Shown in pieces: positions 1-11,209 of a DNA stretch of 64,000 nucleotides (position 1 is the first letter of the stretch; each line of letters begins with the position of its first letter). The translations under genes and the position numbers were made by a program. The stretch comes from Cylicocyclus nassatus. Lineage: Eukaryota; Nematoda; Chromadorea; Rhabditida; Strongylidae. A model generated the notes under the pieces. That model made no database searches and was not told where the DNA came from. It was given only the letters and a program-made list of their open reading frames with translations. The DNA is taken from positions 82,585,071 to 82,649,070 of the forward strand of contig CATQJL010000001.1 of NCBI GenBank assembly GCA_958299035.1, read 5' to 3'.

Positions 1-118
1 TAGAAAAAATCAAAAGGTAAAAAAGTTTAGTGGTCAAAGTTGTAGATATTTTGTTCAAATTAACCATGCTCAGTCATCCCTTCCTGCCAGTTTTCAGCTC
101 AACAAAGATTAGAACATG

Positions 119-420
119 AAAAAATCGATAAATCGATAGCGCCACTGAGTGATTTTTTGCGAAAAAGCTTAGTGACACCCGCCCCACCCCGATCTTCATG
201 TGTGCAAAGTTTCGTTTGAATTCAATGAAGTTTTCTAACATTTTAGGCCGGTCATAACGAACTTGCTAAGCAAAAAACGCAAAAAATCGATAAATTGATA
301 GCGCCACTCGGTGATTTTCGGTGAAAAAGCTTAGTGACATCCGCCCTACCCCGAACTTCATGTGTGCAAAGTTTCATCCGAATTCTTCGATTCTTTGTAC
401 CGTTTCAGGCCGGTCATAAA
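119..420. repeat. Two degenerate tandem Helitron-like repeat units
   Basis: Two direct units about 164 bp apart both run from an ATCGATAAAT.GATAGCGCCACT block, through an AAGCTTAGTGACA block, to a block ending TTCATGTGTGCAAAGTTTC. The order matches the interior of the Helitron-like elements at 51.6, 55.0 and 57.3-59.7 kb (ATCGAT array, then TGACACCCGCC, then GTGTGCCAAGTTTGG). This is therefore an old, diverged relative. Neither Helitron terminus is visible. Confidence 0.55.
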
Positions 421-1272
421 AAAATGCTTATCCAAATATTATATAAGTATTGATATTCCAACACTGGAGTCGAATTTCGAATAAATATTATAATGATTTA
501 TCGAATAACTAGAGCAGTCATATCTCAAACTTCCTGACATATCTGGCAGAAGCCGATCCATTCATAATCAGCACCCTAGTATCCCCTATACCAACTCCAA
601 CTTCAATTCTCCGAAAATCGCTGAAATCGATAAAACAAATTTTAGTAATACGTTTCGGACCGCGAAATCGGCGCGGCGAAAAAGAGGGTATTTTCAGCCG
701 TTAGCCAACAAAGGGACCTCAATTCGTATACCGTGTGCTACATCTACAATCAGCATGTCGGATAAGACTCATACCCAAAGTTCTGAGTGAATTCGAAGTC
801 TTTGAATTTTGTCGCCTGAGAAGGACTTCTGTGCTTTCCTGAAAGATAGGAACAAGAACTCAGTTTCTAATTGTTTCCAAAAGTATCTATGTTGTATACG
901 ATACGTATCATTAATGGAACTATGTTTTTTCTCTTTGAGTTCAAAGCAAAGAAAAGTTGCATGCCGCACGCGTCGTTCGCGTTGCCGCACTTCGATGCAG
1001 CTGATGGTCGATTTGTCCTGGTATCTTCTGAACAAACATCGGCGGCACAGCCTTACAAAGTCTTTTGAAAAGGAGGAGCTTAGGCTTGACTTGATAATCT
1101 TGGACAATAAGAGAACCTCCTGCAAACACTAAAAAGTTCCTTGAAAGGCGCACCATGTGCAGCACCGGTCCGAAACGTGTTAATCAGCATCCTCATTTAC
1201 CCCCCCCCCCCCCCTGTACCAACTCCCAACCTCGTGGCTCAAGATTTTCCAAAATTCAACAAAATCGATAAA
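421..1272. other. Non-coding repeat mosaic, no gene seen
   Basis: A short TTCGAATA-rich stretch lies near 460-510. A degenerate AATCAGCACCCT...CCAACTCC module lies near 565-605, and a second copy near 1182-1270 contains a 14-base C run. The open frames here overlap on both strands without codon-like structure, and I assign none. Confidence 0.4.
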
Positions 1273-1274
1273 TA

Positions 1275-2236
1275 TTAGGTGGGTCACAAAGTTCGTTCGC
1301 CAGATTTTTGAAAAACCATAACTTTCCTCCTTTTTGGTGGAATCTCTTAATTTTAATTCTATTTGAAAGCGGAAACCTTTCTCTTTACAGCTGTGCCTTT
1401 GAAAAATGGTCTGAGAAAGTTTGAGAGTTAGAAGCAGTTGAATGAAATCAGTCAACAACGGCACTTTTCAAGCTGGATCACGAATAATTCTGGAAGTGTT
1501 TTTATTCGATAGAGAAAATTATGCTCCTTACTATAGCACCTTTTCCACGGATTAAAACGGAAAAGATCCAGAGTTATAAGCAAATAAAGAGAATTACTTC
1601 AATTTTGCAATTTTTGAGCATGTCCAAAATGGCCCAAAGACGTCACAAAAAAGGCGAGAAAGCTATGAACATGTGTTTGTGACCTTCTCTTTCTAGCTGT
1701 GCGAAAATAGTAAGAATCGAGTGCGATTGTAATTTTCGTGAAAAACAGAGGCCCAAAAATCCGGAAATATTACGAAAATTGAAATTGCTCTCGATTGGTA
1801 CGATTTTCACTCACCTAGAAAGAAAAGGTCACAAAACCCATGTTCATAGCTTTTCCGCCTATTTTGTGACGTTTTTGGGCTATTTTGAGCATGCTCAAAA
1901 ATTGCAAAATTGATTAATTCTCTTTCTTTGCTTATAACTCTGGATCTTTTCCGTTTTAATCCGTGGAAAAAGTACTACAGTAAAGAGCATAATTTTCTCT
2001 ATCGAATAAAAACAATTCCAGAATTTTTCATGATCCAGCACGAAAAGTGCCGATCTTGACTGATTTCATTCAACTGCTTCTAACTCTCAAACTTTCTCAG
2101 ACTATTTCATATCAGAGGCGCTGCTGTAAAGAGAAAGGTTTCCTCTTTCAAAAAGAATTAAAATTAAGAGACACCGGGAACAAAGCAAGTTATGATTTTT
2201 TGAAAATCTGGCGAACGAACTTTGTGACCCACCTAA
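1275..2236. mobile_element. Palindromic mariner-type element (family 1, copy 1)
   Basis: The ends are TTAGGTGGGTCACAAAGTTC and its reverse complement, each flanked by a TA dinucleotide (1273-1274 and 2237-2238). That is the target duplication expected of Tc1/mariner elements. The two arms stay complementary almost to the centre, so the 962-bp element is a fold-back with no room for a transposase. It is inserted within an ATCGATAAA repeat module. A second copy lies at 20806-21771. Confidence 0.85.
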
Positions 2237-2249
2237 TATATCTTTATCC

Positions 2250-3440
2250 ATAATCAGCACCCTTACTTACCGCCTTGTACCAACTCCCAGCCCCGCAACA
2301 ACGGTGGCCGCATATGTACTTAAATGCCACAAATGCTACGATACATTGCCTGTTCACTGTGTGGTATAAGCTAGTCGTGGACGAAGGCATTGGTTTATTC
2401 CGTAAAGCAAGCACGATTGTCCCTAGCCCTGTGCATATGCAAGCATTTCAGTGGCGACGTGGTTTGGTCATGTCCAAATAGTCATGTCCAAAACTTATTC
2501 TAAAAGTACAGAATGCAGGGCATTTATCATTTTGGTAGTTGTACACGTTAAACATTTGCGGTAAGCTGGCGTTACGTTTGAAGACACTTCGTAACTGGCA
2601 AATCGCGTACAGCGATCTAAACCGTCTAATCCTCCACTACAACTGCGGTGTCCTTTACTGAAAATACATTAATTCGCAAAAAACTCTAAGGTAACGAATA
2701 GAGGCAGTTGTGCAATATAACTTATGCGAGCAAGAGTGCTCACTAGTGTGGGCTTTGCGTACCACAAGCATGAGCAATCCAAAGAAAAAAAAAACAGGCA
2801 TTTCAAAACACTTTCAATATATGAACCTGGAGCATGAGCTTGAATTTGATAGCTTCTTTACTGATTTGCCGCCAATAGCAGTGCGAAAGATCTCATTGAT
2901 CGAAAAAGCATCAATTAAAATCCACATATGATTTTTTTACTGTCAAGCAGTCGGAAGAATGCGAACCCCCCCCCCCCCCCAACAGTTTAAAGGTCATAAT
3001 GGTTGCAAAATATCCATTATCGAGTTTTGCGAAAAAGAAAAATGCGGACGTAGTGAGCTTGATAATCACCAGTTGGCTCTTCAACGAAGTCGAATAATTT
3101 GAATACGGAGTTCATTCGAATACAAATTCGAATAAACATTCGAATAAAACATTCGAATAAAATCTATTCGAAACCCCGTTTTTTAATTATTCGAGTTTTC
3201 GAATGATATTCGAATCCTCGTTTTTTGATTATTCGAGTTTTCCAGTTTTATTCGAAACCCTGTTTTTTGATTATTCGAGTTTCGCATCTTATTCGAAACC
3301 CCGTCTACTCAATTATTCGAGTTTCGAATATTATTCGAAAATGGAAAAACTCCGTATATCGAATTTCGAATACGAATATATTCGAATGTTTTATTCGAAT
3401 GATCGGATTTCTATTCGATTCGGACCCAAGTATATTAACG
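2250..3440. repeat. Left arm of a 5-kb inverted repeat (R1)
   Basis: The arm starts in an ATAATCAGCACCC...TGTACCAACTCCCAGCC module. It continues through a block beginning GAATAGAGGCAGTTG and ends in a TTCGAATA-rich tract (3090-3430). The same blocks appear in reverse order and orientation at 6240-7290. A partial third copy lies at 52180-53210. The arms are diverged, with indels, so this is an old structure. The open frames inside follow the repeat, not a gene. Confidence 0.7.
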
Positions 3441-3573
3441 AACCGTTCAGGGACATAAGCAAAGAGCATGAGATTTCTCTTATATAAAATTTAGACCTTG
3501 CAAATTCGTTGAGAATTCAACCAGTTATGAATTTTTGAATTTGGTGAGAAAGAACTTTTGGGACGACCTAATA
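3441..3573. mobile_element. One end of a different mariner-type element
   Basis: The sequence just left of 3572 reads AACTTTTGGGACGACCTAA followed by TA. That is a typical right-hand mariner terminus (reverse complement TTAGGTCGTCCC). It abuts the element at 3574 directly, sharing the TA. I cannot find its other terminus nearby. Confidence 0.5.
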
Positions 3574-4753
3574 TTAGGTTGCTACATAACTCTTCTTACA
3601 CTTTACTTCTTACGGCGGTCAGTCATGCACCTCATATTCTTTACAGGGCTCCAGGGCACCATTCGATAGGGAAAAGCAAGCTCTACAAGAAGGTATGCAA
3701 AATTTCGCACCAACTTCGACCCACTATAAGTTTGCACCCAAATTTTGAGTCGTAATGAAGGCTAAAAAACGCGAGAAATGCATATCTTCGCTTTATCTTT
3801 AAAAAAATTCTACAAATCTTCAGCTTGCTCATAAAAATTGGACACTATATCAGACACTCACGTGTACCGTTTCTGAATTTATTCCTCACTTAGAAATCGA
3901 GAAAACGAAAATTTTCGTTTGTCAGTAAACTCCAGTTTCTCTCTTTGAATCTAGCCATCTTATGTCGTTGAATAGATGTTCTGCCAAACCCAAATTAGTA
4001 TGGTGGAATCTTTTATTCACCTAACGTTTCGACAAGGTCGTCTTCTTCGGAGGTCATTGATCCACCGTGATGAAGATGTTAGTGGTCCGCAGGAAGCGAA
4101 ACGTTAGGTCATTAAAGATTCCACCGTACTAATATGGGCTTGGCAGAACATCTATTACAATTTACGAAAATTTTCTTGTTCTTACAAAAACGAAGCTATG
4201 CTCTTTCTATTTATGTAGCTGTATACTAGAAGCCCTTAGAAGTATAGCCGTAAATTTTCAGCTTTTCAGAAGCCCTAGTTTTCGAAAAACACCGAATTTA
4301 GCATTTTTTACTCGTGTGTTCAATGTTAAATTAGGTAATTTTCGAAAACTGGTCTAAGGGCTTGTAGTATACAGCTACGTAGATAGAAACAGCATAGCTT
4401 CGTTTTTGAAAAAACAAGAAAATTTTGGTTTTCTCGTTTTCTAGATGAGGAAGAAATACAGCAACGGTACATGTGAGTGTCTGATATAGTGTGCAATTTT
4501 TATGAGCAAGCTGGAGATTTGTAGAATTTTTTTGAACGAAGATATGAATTTTCCGCGTTTTTTGAGCCTTCAGTACGACTCAATCTTGAGTGCAAACTTA
4601 TAGTGAGTCGAAGTTGGTGCGAACTTTTGCATACCTTCTTGTAGAGCTTGCTTTGCTCTATCGAATGGTAGCCTGGAACTTTGTCAAGAATATGAGGTGC
4701 ATGACTTATCGCTCAAGAAGTTGAAGTGTAACGGGACTTATGTAGCAACCTAA
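3574..4753. mobile_element. Palindromic mariner-type element (family 2)
   Basis: The termini are TTAGGTTGCTACATAAC and its complement, with TA on both sides (3572-3573 and 4754-4755). The arms are long and near-complementary. Each carries the shared interior module ATAG.GCAAAGCAAGCTCTACAAGA (about 3655-3697, inverted at 4630-4674) that also occurs in the elements at 40935, 44840 and 60744. The centre holds a second, smaller inverted repeat (3974-4156). There is no transposase frame. Confidence 0.85.
3974..4156. repeat. Nested inverted repeat in the centre of the mariner element
   Basis: Arms of about 55-60 bp (AGATGTTCTGCCAAACCCAA...CACCTAACGTTTCG and its complement) flank about 70 bp that includes GACAAGGTCGTCTTCTTC. 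The AACGTTTCG...GAAGATG wording resembles the 3' regions of some retroelements, but I could not place it in a family. It interrupts the mariner palindrome exactly at its centre, so it is probably a later insertion. Confidence 0.55.
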
Positions 4754-4755
4754 TA

Positions 4756-6239
4756 TTTCCTTTGGTCTAACAAAGTGCCACAGCCCTTCAAAGTTTATTT
4801 TCGATGCTTTTTCAGACCTCGAAAAACTGCGATTTTTGTTGCTATGGCAACTGCTTTTGGTGAACCTTCAAATTTGACCACGTTTTACTAAGAACCGAAG
4901 TCGCGAAAACCACAACGGGACAAAAGAATATGGAGAAGATGACTATCATTGAAATATGGAATGAAAAGACTAAAAATTGAACTTTTTCTGGTCAAACATG
5001 TGGACCACATATGGAAAAACATTTTGGCCTTTCCACTCAAACATTCTTAAACACACGAATTCTCTTCCTGGCCTATCTGTGAGGAGAACGCCCGCACTTT
5101 CAGATCCAACATAATGGATTTGCTAAAAGGAGATCTTGGGACGAAGTTCCGCCTAAAACCATTGCGCGCATTTTGAAATTTTCTCCAAGCAGATAAATTT
5201 TTTCACTAAAGCCGAAGGTGGGTTTCTTAAAAGTAATCTACAATATCTTACACGGAATCTTCTTGTCGTCAGATACAAACAAAAGCTTCTAATTTCATTG
5301 AGTTCTAGCGAAGTTAAGAAAGCATTTGTACGTCAGATTTCATGTAGATGTGGACACTCTTACTTACCTGAATACTTAGGGCCGCATTAACATTCCCACT
5401 GCGGAGTAGATTGCAGCTCAATAGAAAGCTTAAAATTTTGAAGCTCCAGATAATTAGATTTATAGTGGGGGATAGTAGTAATACTTGAGAATGGATAGAA
5501 TGCTTTCTATCCATTCTCAAGTATTACTACTATCCCCCACTATAAACATGTTGAACAGGAGCGAGAAGCTGCACAAGCCGCTTTTTCCAGCTTTTATATG
5601 ATCCCTAATGGTCCCGACGGAACCATCTTTTCTTTGAAGTCATTTTTCTTTCTTCGAAGTTAATGAAAACATTCCAAAGTTGCACTGGTTGTCTGACCTA
5701 AGGAGGGTGGGAGTAATTACGGATAGGTAGACAGCTTGAAATCCAGACATCTGAAACTCTAGGGTTTGAAGCTTTCTTCTGAAGCTGCGATCCTCTCCAC
5801 GGCGGGGATGTTAACGCATGCCCCTTAGTTTGTATGGCAATCATCCATTCTACTCTACCAAGACAAATAAATCTTTAGGAGTTGAATAGAAAAGAATAAT
5901 ATAGATACCTAGAGTACATAAATAGAGTAGTGAGGCATGACCCGTTCTCCCCCCCCCCCCCTTCCCCTAGATCCCCTTCCCTCTTCTAGGCTGTCGTCGG
6001 TGGCTGCGTCCACGAGTTCCAGGGGCGAAAATCGTATCCAGCTAATTTCTCAGCTGGTCCATCCGTTCCACGAACACGTCTGCGCATCTCGTTGGAAATC
6101 TTCCTCGGTGACGATTCGCTTCTCGGAATCCACTCGGATTTTCTGAGTGTCCATCTGTCGTCTGTTCTTCTTATGATGTGAGCGGCCCATCGATGTTTCG
6201 CTTTTGCAACGTATTCCGCTTGTCACAAAGACGGACATT
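4756..6239. other. Spacer between the R1 arms, no gene recognised
   Basis: This 1.5-kb stretch contains a perfect hairpin (5461-5544) and a C-run (about 5948-5961), and nothing else that I recognise. No frame shows conserved motifs or a believable exon chain. Confidence 0.35.
5461..5544. repeat. Perfect 39-bp hairpin with 6-nt loop
   Basis: The left arm 5461-5499 (starting TATAGTGGGGGATAGTAGTA) is exactly complementary to 5506-5544, separated by the loop ATGCTT. Perfection over 39 bp contrasts with the decayed repeats around it, so it is young or under constraint. It could be a template-switch palindrome, a small MITE or a small-RNA precursor; the sequence does not decide between these. Confidence 0.9.
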
Positions 6240-7290
6240 CTTTGTAAATCCGTACTGCAAAGTATACTTGGGTCCGAATCGAATAGAAATTCGATCATTC
6301 GAATGAGCATTCGAATATATTCGCATTCGAAAATCAGTATTCGGAGTTTTCCCATTTTCGAATGATATTTGAAACTCAAACAGTAAAAAAAAAACAGGGT
6401 TTCAAATAACATTCAAAAACTAGAATAATCAAAAAACGGAGTTTCGAATAGATTTTTTTCGAATGTTTTATCTGAATATTTGTTCGGATTCGTATTCGAG
6501 TGAATTCTGTCTCAAATTATTCGAGTTTGTTGCAGAGCCATTTGCAGAGAATCAAGCTCCCTTCGCCTGCGTTTTTTTTCTGCAAAACTCGGTAATGCAT
6601 CTTTTTGCAATCGTAATAACCTTTGAACTGCTTGGAAAGTCGCACTTCTCCGACAGCGCGACAGTAAAAAATAGGTGTGGTTTTTGATTGATGCTTTTTC
6701 CATCGATGAGATAGTTCGCACTGCTTGGCATCAAATCAGCAAAAAAAAACAGCTAACAAATTCAGGCTTATGTTCCGAGCTCATAAACTGGAAGTGTGTT
6801 GACATGCCTGCTTCTCTTCCTTTGCATTGCTCATGCTTTTGGTACGCAAAGGTCTACACTAGTGAGCATTTGCTTGTAAAACACAAGCCGCACAACTGCC
6901 TCTGTTCTCTACATTGGAGATTTTTTGCGAATTGGTGTATCTTGAGTAGGACATTGCAGGTGTAGTAGAGGATTAACGGTTGCTGAATTTTGCAGTTATA
7001 TCACTTGCAATAAAGTTTTGTTTAATGGATAGTAAATGATAGTTCATTTATCACAGTGCTTCCAAGATTTTCACGGAGGCTTGCAGACACTTAACACCGG
7101 GAGCTATCAGCTTGTCAACTATGGTAAAGGCCAAAGTCCGACGAGAAGGTCCACATTGAGAAATGCGAGTTTTGATTATGATAGGCCCGCACATACTTCA
7201 CGCGACAGTCGTACGCGATTTGCCAATTACAAGATGCTAGCTACGAGGTGGGAGTTGGTACAGGGGGGTATGGGATGCGCTGATTATGAA
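6240..7290. repeat. Right arm of the 5-kb inverted repeat (R1)
   Basis: Inverted relative to 2250-3440: first the TTCGAAT-rich tract (6250-6530), then the complement of the GAGGCAGTTGTGC block (about 6840-6920). It ends with GGGAGTTGGTACAGGGGGGT and CGCTGATTATGAATA, the complement of the left-arm start. Confidence 0.7.
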
Positions 7291-7509
7291 TAAAACATTT
7301 ACTTTGATGTTATCATCAAATTTTTTTAAAATTTTGAAATACGAGGCTGGTAGTTGCTACAGAAATGAATGAATGAATTTTTTTTTAATCAATTTTTTTC
7401 CTTTTCTTCATTCCTGAACATATACTATAATTGGAACAACACAGAGAAGACTAGCATGGCCTCTGCGCAAGGATACGCGCAAATTCTTGAAGCGTTCTAA
7501 AATTTTTTG

Positions 7510-7795
7510 GGGACGAGTGGCGTAGTGGTATGAGGTGCCGCTATGACCAGATCGGACGCAGGTTCGATCCCCGCCGTTGGGCCATTCAAGCCCTCTACCC
7601 TCCTGGGCTGGTAAATTCGTACCAAAGTAATTTGGGAGGATAAAAGCACTGACTCGAAAACGGCTGGCCCCGCAAGTCACTGTTGTAGGCTCGCACGCAT
7701 ACAATTGCCTCTTCGACTATGAAGTTAGTGTGTGCGTTCGGCGCATGCCTCAAAGGGTATTAAAGACGCCGAATCTTTTATCTTTTATCATTTAT
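7510..7795 (+). mobile_element. tRNA-derived SINE
   Basis: The 5' part looks like an RNA polymerase III promoter: an A-box-like TGGCGTAGTGGTA at 7517-7529 and a B-box GGTTCGATCCC at 7561-7571, spaced as in a tRNA. The acceptor stem does not close and no CCA-ready 3' end is present, so it is not a functional tRNA. About 200 bp of unrelated body follows, ending in the short repeat CTTTTATCTTTTATC, which serves as a tail. SINEs of this kind are mobilised by a LINE partner; the RTE elements nearby are candidates. Confidence 0.65.
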
Positions 7796-7969
7796 TAGTT
7801 GTTGCAAGGGGTAAATGAGGGTGCCGATCGAGAATAAAATCTATTTCATCGATTTAATGATTTTTGAAAAATCTTGAGCTAGGAGTTGGCATAGAGGATA
7901 TAAGGTTGCTTGTATGAATGGATCGGCTTTAGCCAAATATGTCAGCAAGTTCTAGATCTGGTTGCTCTG

Positions 7970-8190
7970 GTTATTCGATAAATCATTCGAAATTCGACTC
8001 CCAATGTTCGAATATAATCGATATTCATTCATTAGATAATTATGATTTTCCGATTTTATTCGGGATTCATTTATTCGAAAATTTTTAGATTTCGAATTTA
8101 TTCGATATTCGTTTAATCAAGATTTTTCATTTTCGAATTTATTCGATATTCATTCATTCGATGAAAAATTTTGAATTCACCCAAGTATAC
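7970..8190. repeat. TTCGAATA/ATTCGATA-rich tract
   Basis: Short imperfect repeats of ATTCGAAAT, ATTCGATATTC and related words on both strands. Similar tracts occur at 420-510, 3090-3430, 6250-6530, 51960-52110 and 53030-53200, mostly beside R1-type repeats. Confidence 0.6.
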
Positions 8191-8202
8191 TAGAAAGTCC
8201 GA

Positions 8203-9030
8203 CTAGGGTTCGTAGTAAACCCCCTCCAGGGGATCTACCCTGAGGCGGACCTGAGTTGATTATGGGGCGCCTCAGTCCAGCATCCTGCGAGCATCCATCC
8301 TTGATTTAGATGCGGATCGCTTTTCAGGTACAAATCTTGCGTGCTATCAAAGAGGAAACACCTACACCGTTTGTGTAAGTTTGGTCAATGGGGTATGAGA
8401 TTGCTATTCAGCCCGCACGACCGTGTTCAGCGCCGGCCAGTGCCAGATTTTTGTGCATCACCGAGCAATCTTCGATAGCTGCCCCTATCGAAGAAAATCG
8501 ATGACGGCCGCTATCAAGGAATCCACAAAACAAAAGAATGCACAAAAAAACTGCGTTTAACCAAGATTTCGTCAAGAATTGAGGAAGTAGGGACAAATTC
8601 GAATAGAAATAAACAAAGAGATTGTCGCTCTAAGTAGCTTTTGTAGAAATAACCCAAGCAATCTGCAAAAAGAAGAAAACCTGTTTTCTTGTTTTCTTGC
8701 CGAAATCAGCTGTTCATTGATCTTTATTTTTTCGGGCACCGATATTGTGCAGTTTTGCGCGTTCTTGTACAGCAACAAGACGTCAAGTAAGATGTCCCGT
8801 AAGTTACTCACGAGCCTTACGGGTTTATTCTCTGCTTCTCATCCTTTGCACACTATTTCGGTCGGTTCATCTCAAAATCATCGCTGCTCTTACGGTTTTC
8901 ATTTGAATTCACCTGCTCTGACGCTCACCCGTCAGATCAGGTTGTATTCTCAAGCATGTGTGAAAAGCTGCTGGTCAGTTTTTCTCGACGGGCCTAGATG
9001 TTGTTTGTGTCTGGTCATATTTAAATGAAT
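8203..9030. mobile_element. Decayed Harbinger-type element (relative of 38433-39275)
   Basis: The start (GTAGTAAACCCCCT, then GAGGCGGAC, GAGTTGAT, GGGGCGCCT) matches in order the reverse complement of the right part of the element at 38433-39275. The inner block ATCGATGACGGCCGCTATCAA and the AATCAGCTGTTCAT block also match in reverse. Terminal repeats and target duplication are not intact, so the limits are approximate. Confidence 0.5.
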
Positions 9031-9216
9031 GAGCTATAGCTATAGCTGTGTATGTGGTTCGTAGATTCGACGTGGCTACAGTGTCGGCCCAAGCGTCTAC
9101 TTTACGAGACCTGGAGAACGGTTGAGTCAAACAGTTGGCCACAAAACTCCGGGTCCGTCAGTTGCTCGGTGGCTCCTTCAGAGGACCGAAGTCGGCCCAG
9201 GTTGCTCTTCTTCTCC

Positions 9217-9646
9217 TGACAGGGCATATACTCGATTTAGAGATCTTGTGCTTAGACGGGCCTATTCGCCATGCTGAATTCGAAAAAACCACACTGAAAA
9301 GCGAGAAAATTCAAAAAAGAGTTTCCAGCGCAGGAAGGAAACAGCTGAATTCCGCTTCCAGCTTTCCGGAGCGGCCTTCTCGATTCCGCTAGCCGTCCTA
9401 ACATCGCTACCGGCTAAAATGCAGATGATTAACTTGATACCGGAAGCGAAAAGATCGCTCTGAAAGCTGGGAGCGTGAATTCACAGTGGAGAAAACCACG
9501 CTCACCTGCTAATTTCCTTCCTGTGTTAAAGCCGCTTTTTGGCATTTTCGCGCTCTTATGTGCATTTTGGATACAGCGTAGCGAATAGGCCCAAGTAAGA
9601 TTTTTTTCCCGAAATTTCGAAATCGAGTTTTTGCCCGGACACTGTC
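9217..9646. mobile_element. Fold-back MITE inserted in the RTE element (copy 1)
   Basis: The two halves are inverted: GCTTAGACGGGCCTATTCGC near 9250, and GCGAATAGGCCC then TTTGCCCGGACACTGTC at 9570-9645. A nearly equal-length copy with cleaner ends lies at 37014-37464. The RTE frame resumes on each side (YLGRSMSMENDSREEL at 9700-9650; TEQLTDPEF below 9217), so the element interrupted the retrotransposon. The target duplication is not clear. Confidence 0.65.
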
Positions 9647-11209
9647 TTTAAGTTCTTCTCTCGAGTCGTTCTCCATGCTCATCGAACGCCCAAGATACAC
9701 GTAGTTTTATTTCCGCAATGGGTTTTTTCATGAACTGAGTTCGAACTCAACTTATTCGCAACCCGATCTACTTCCCTACTTCCTTTAGTTCCTTTAGCAT
9801 CGTCTTTGCTTCGGTGATATTGCTCGAGAAGAGAACGATGCCGTCCGCAAAACGAAGGTTCGACAGGAATCTCCCATTAACTCTTCTCGTCACAGTCCAG
9901 TGACTTCATCGCTTACGGCAAGGCTGCGGTGTACAGCTTCGGAGAGATTGTGTCGCCTCGTCGGACTCCTTTCCAATAGGAGTGGTCAGGGATTAAACAG
10001 CTGCATCGTCGTTGTATAGTCCTTGTAACAGTCGGCCACGCACTACGCTGCGTCCATTCCTCTGATCGACTAGCGCTGACGGATGGCGTTAGTTTCGACA
10101 ATGTTGAAGGCTTTCTTGGCTCTTCAAAGGTCAGGACAAGAGGCAGTTGGTACTCCCGGCAGAATTTTATAACCCTCAAAACCATTTGGACGTGGTTCAA
10201 GCAGCTGAAGTTTGCGAAATCCGGCTTGCTTTTAGGGTTGGGCTTTATCCAATGTCTTAGGTATATCCAAATGAGGATGGCTTTCATCAAAAGCTTGCAG
10301 AGCGCTAACAGCAGGTATGTTAAACAATAATTCCGAAAATCCTCTCGGTCGCTTTTCAAAAAGAGACGCTGAAATCTCGTGTAAAGTTGTCGCATGGATT
10401 ACGCGAAAGTCTGACGAAAAGATGGTCTAATCCTGGAGCCGTGAATGTCTTTGCGGTGGCACTTCAGCAGGTAGTTTTCTTGGTGGTACATCTTCAGTGG
10501 GAACCGAAGGCATCAGCAGGAATGTTGATCAGCGGAAGAGGTTGGTGTAGGTTCCTCGCGATAAATCTCATATCGAAAAAATCGGGGTTTCATCTTTGTT
10601 CAATAACGCGCCCAGCGGCACTGATATTTGCGAAGATATCTCCAGCACTTACTTCGTCTTCTTCGGCTGCTTCTAGTATCTTGGCCTGCCTGTACTTTCT
10701 AAGATCCTCCTGCATAGCTTTTTGCAACTGGCATTGCCTAGCAGTCGATTGAGATGGGTTGCGTTCAGATTTTCTGCAAGAATCTTGCTCTTTCAAAAAA
10801 TTCTTTGCAAAATGCGTCCCTTTTTCTCGAAGTCATTGGGTACATTATCCACAGAAACGCAATCCGTTACGTTCGCATTTTTGCGTTTAGGTTCTTTTCG
10901 ATGGGCTAATTACAACTTGATATGAGCTCCTCCAATTTTCTGCTGTCACAACTTCTTTCTTTATTGCGGTGCTGTGGTAGACCTTGTTTTTCAACTTTAA
11001 TCTGAATCGTATCTTCTCGAAGGAGACAGTGATTGGAGCCACTGCGGAAGGACGGAACTATAGCTCCAAGAAAGCACCACCTTTGGTTGGTGAGAATATG
11101 GTCGATCTCCGCGTGAGCCGCCTCCGTTGGGAGATTCCCATGTCCGGCGATTTCTTTCTTTATGAATATTGAATTTCCATAAAAGGGCCGTGCGGCGGAG
11201 AGAGACAAT

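Noticed and set aside
3203..3487. Frames of 94 and 77 codons
   Set aside because: They read through the TTCGAA-rich tract and give low-complexity FDYSSF/NYSS repeats.
7510..7590. Functional tRNA gene
   Set aside because: The A and B boxes are present, but the acceptor and anticodon stems do not pair and a SINE body follows.
10387..10752. 121-codon plus-strand frame
   Set aside because: It is antisense to the RTE reverse-transcriptase region and has no independent support.
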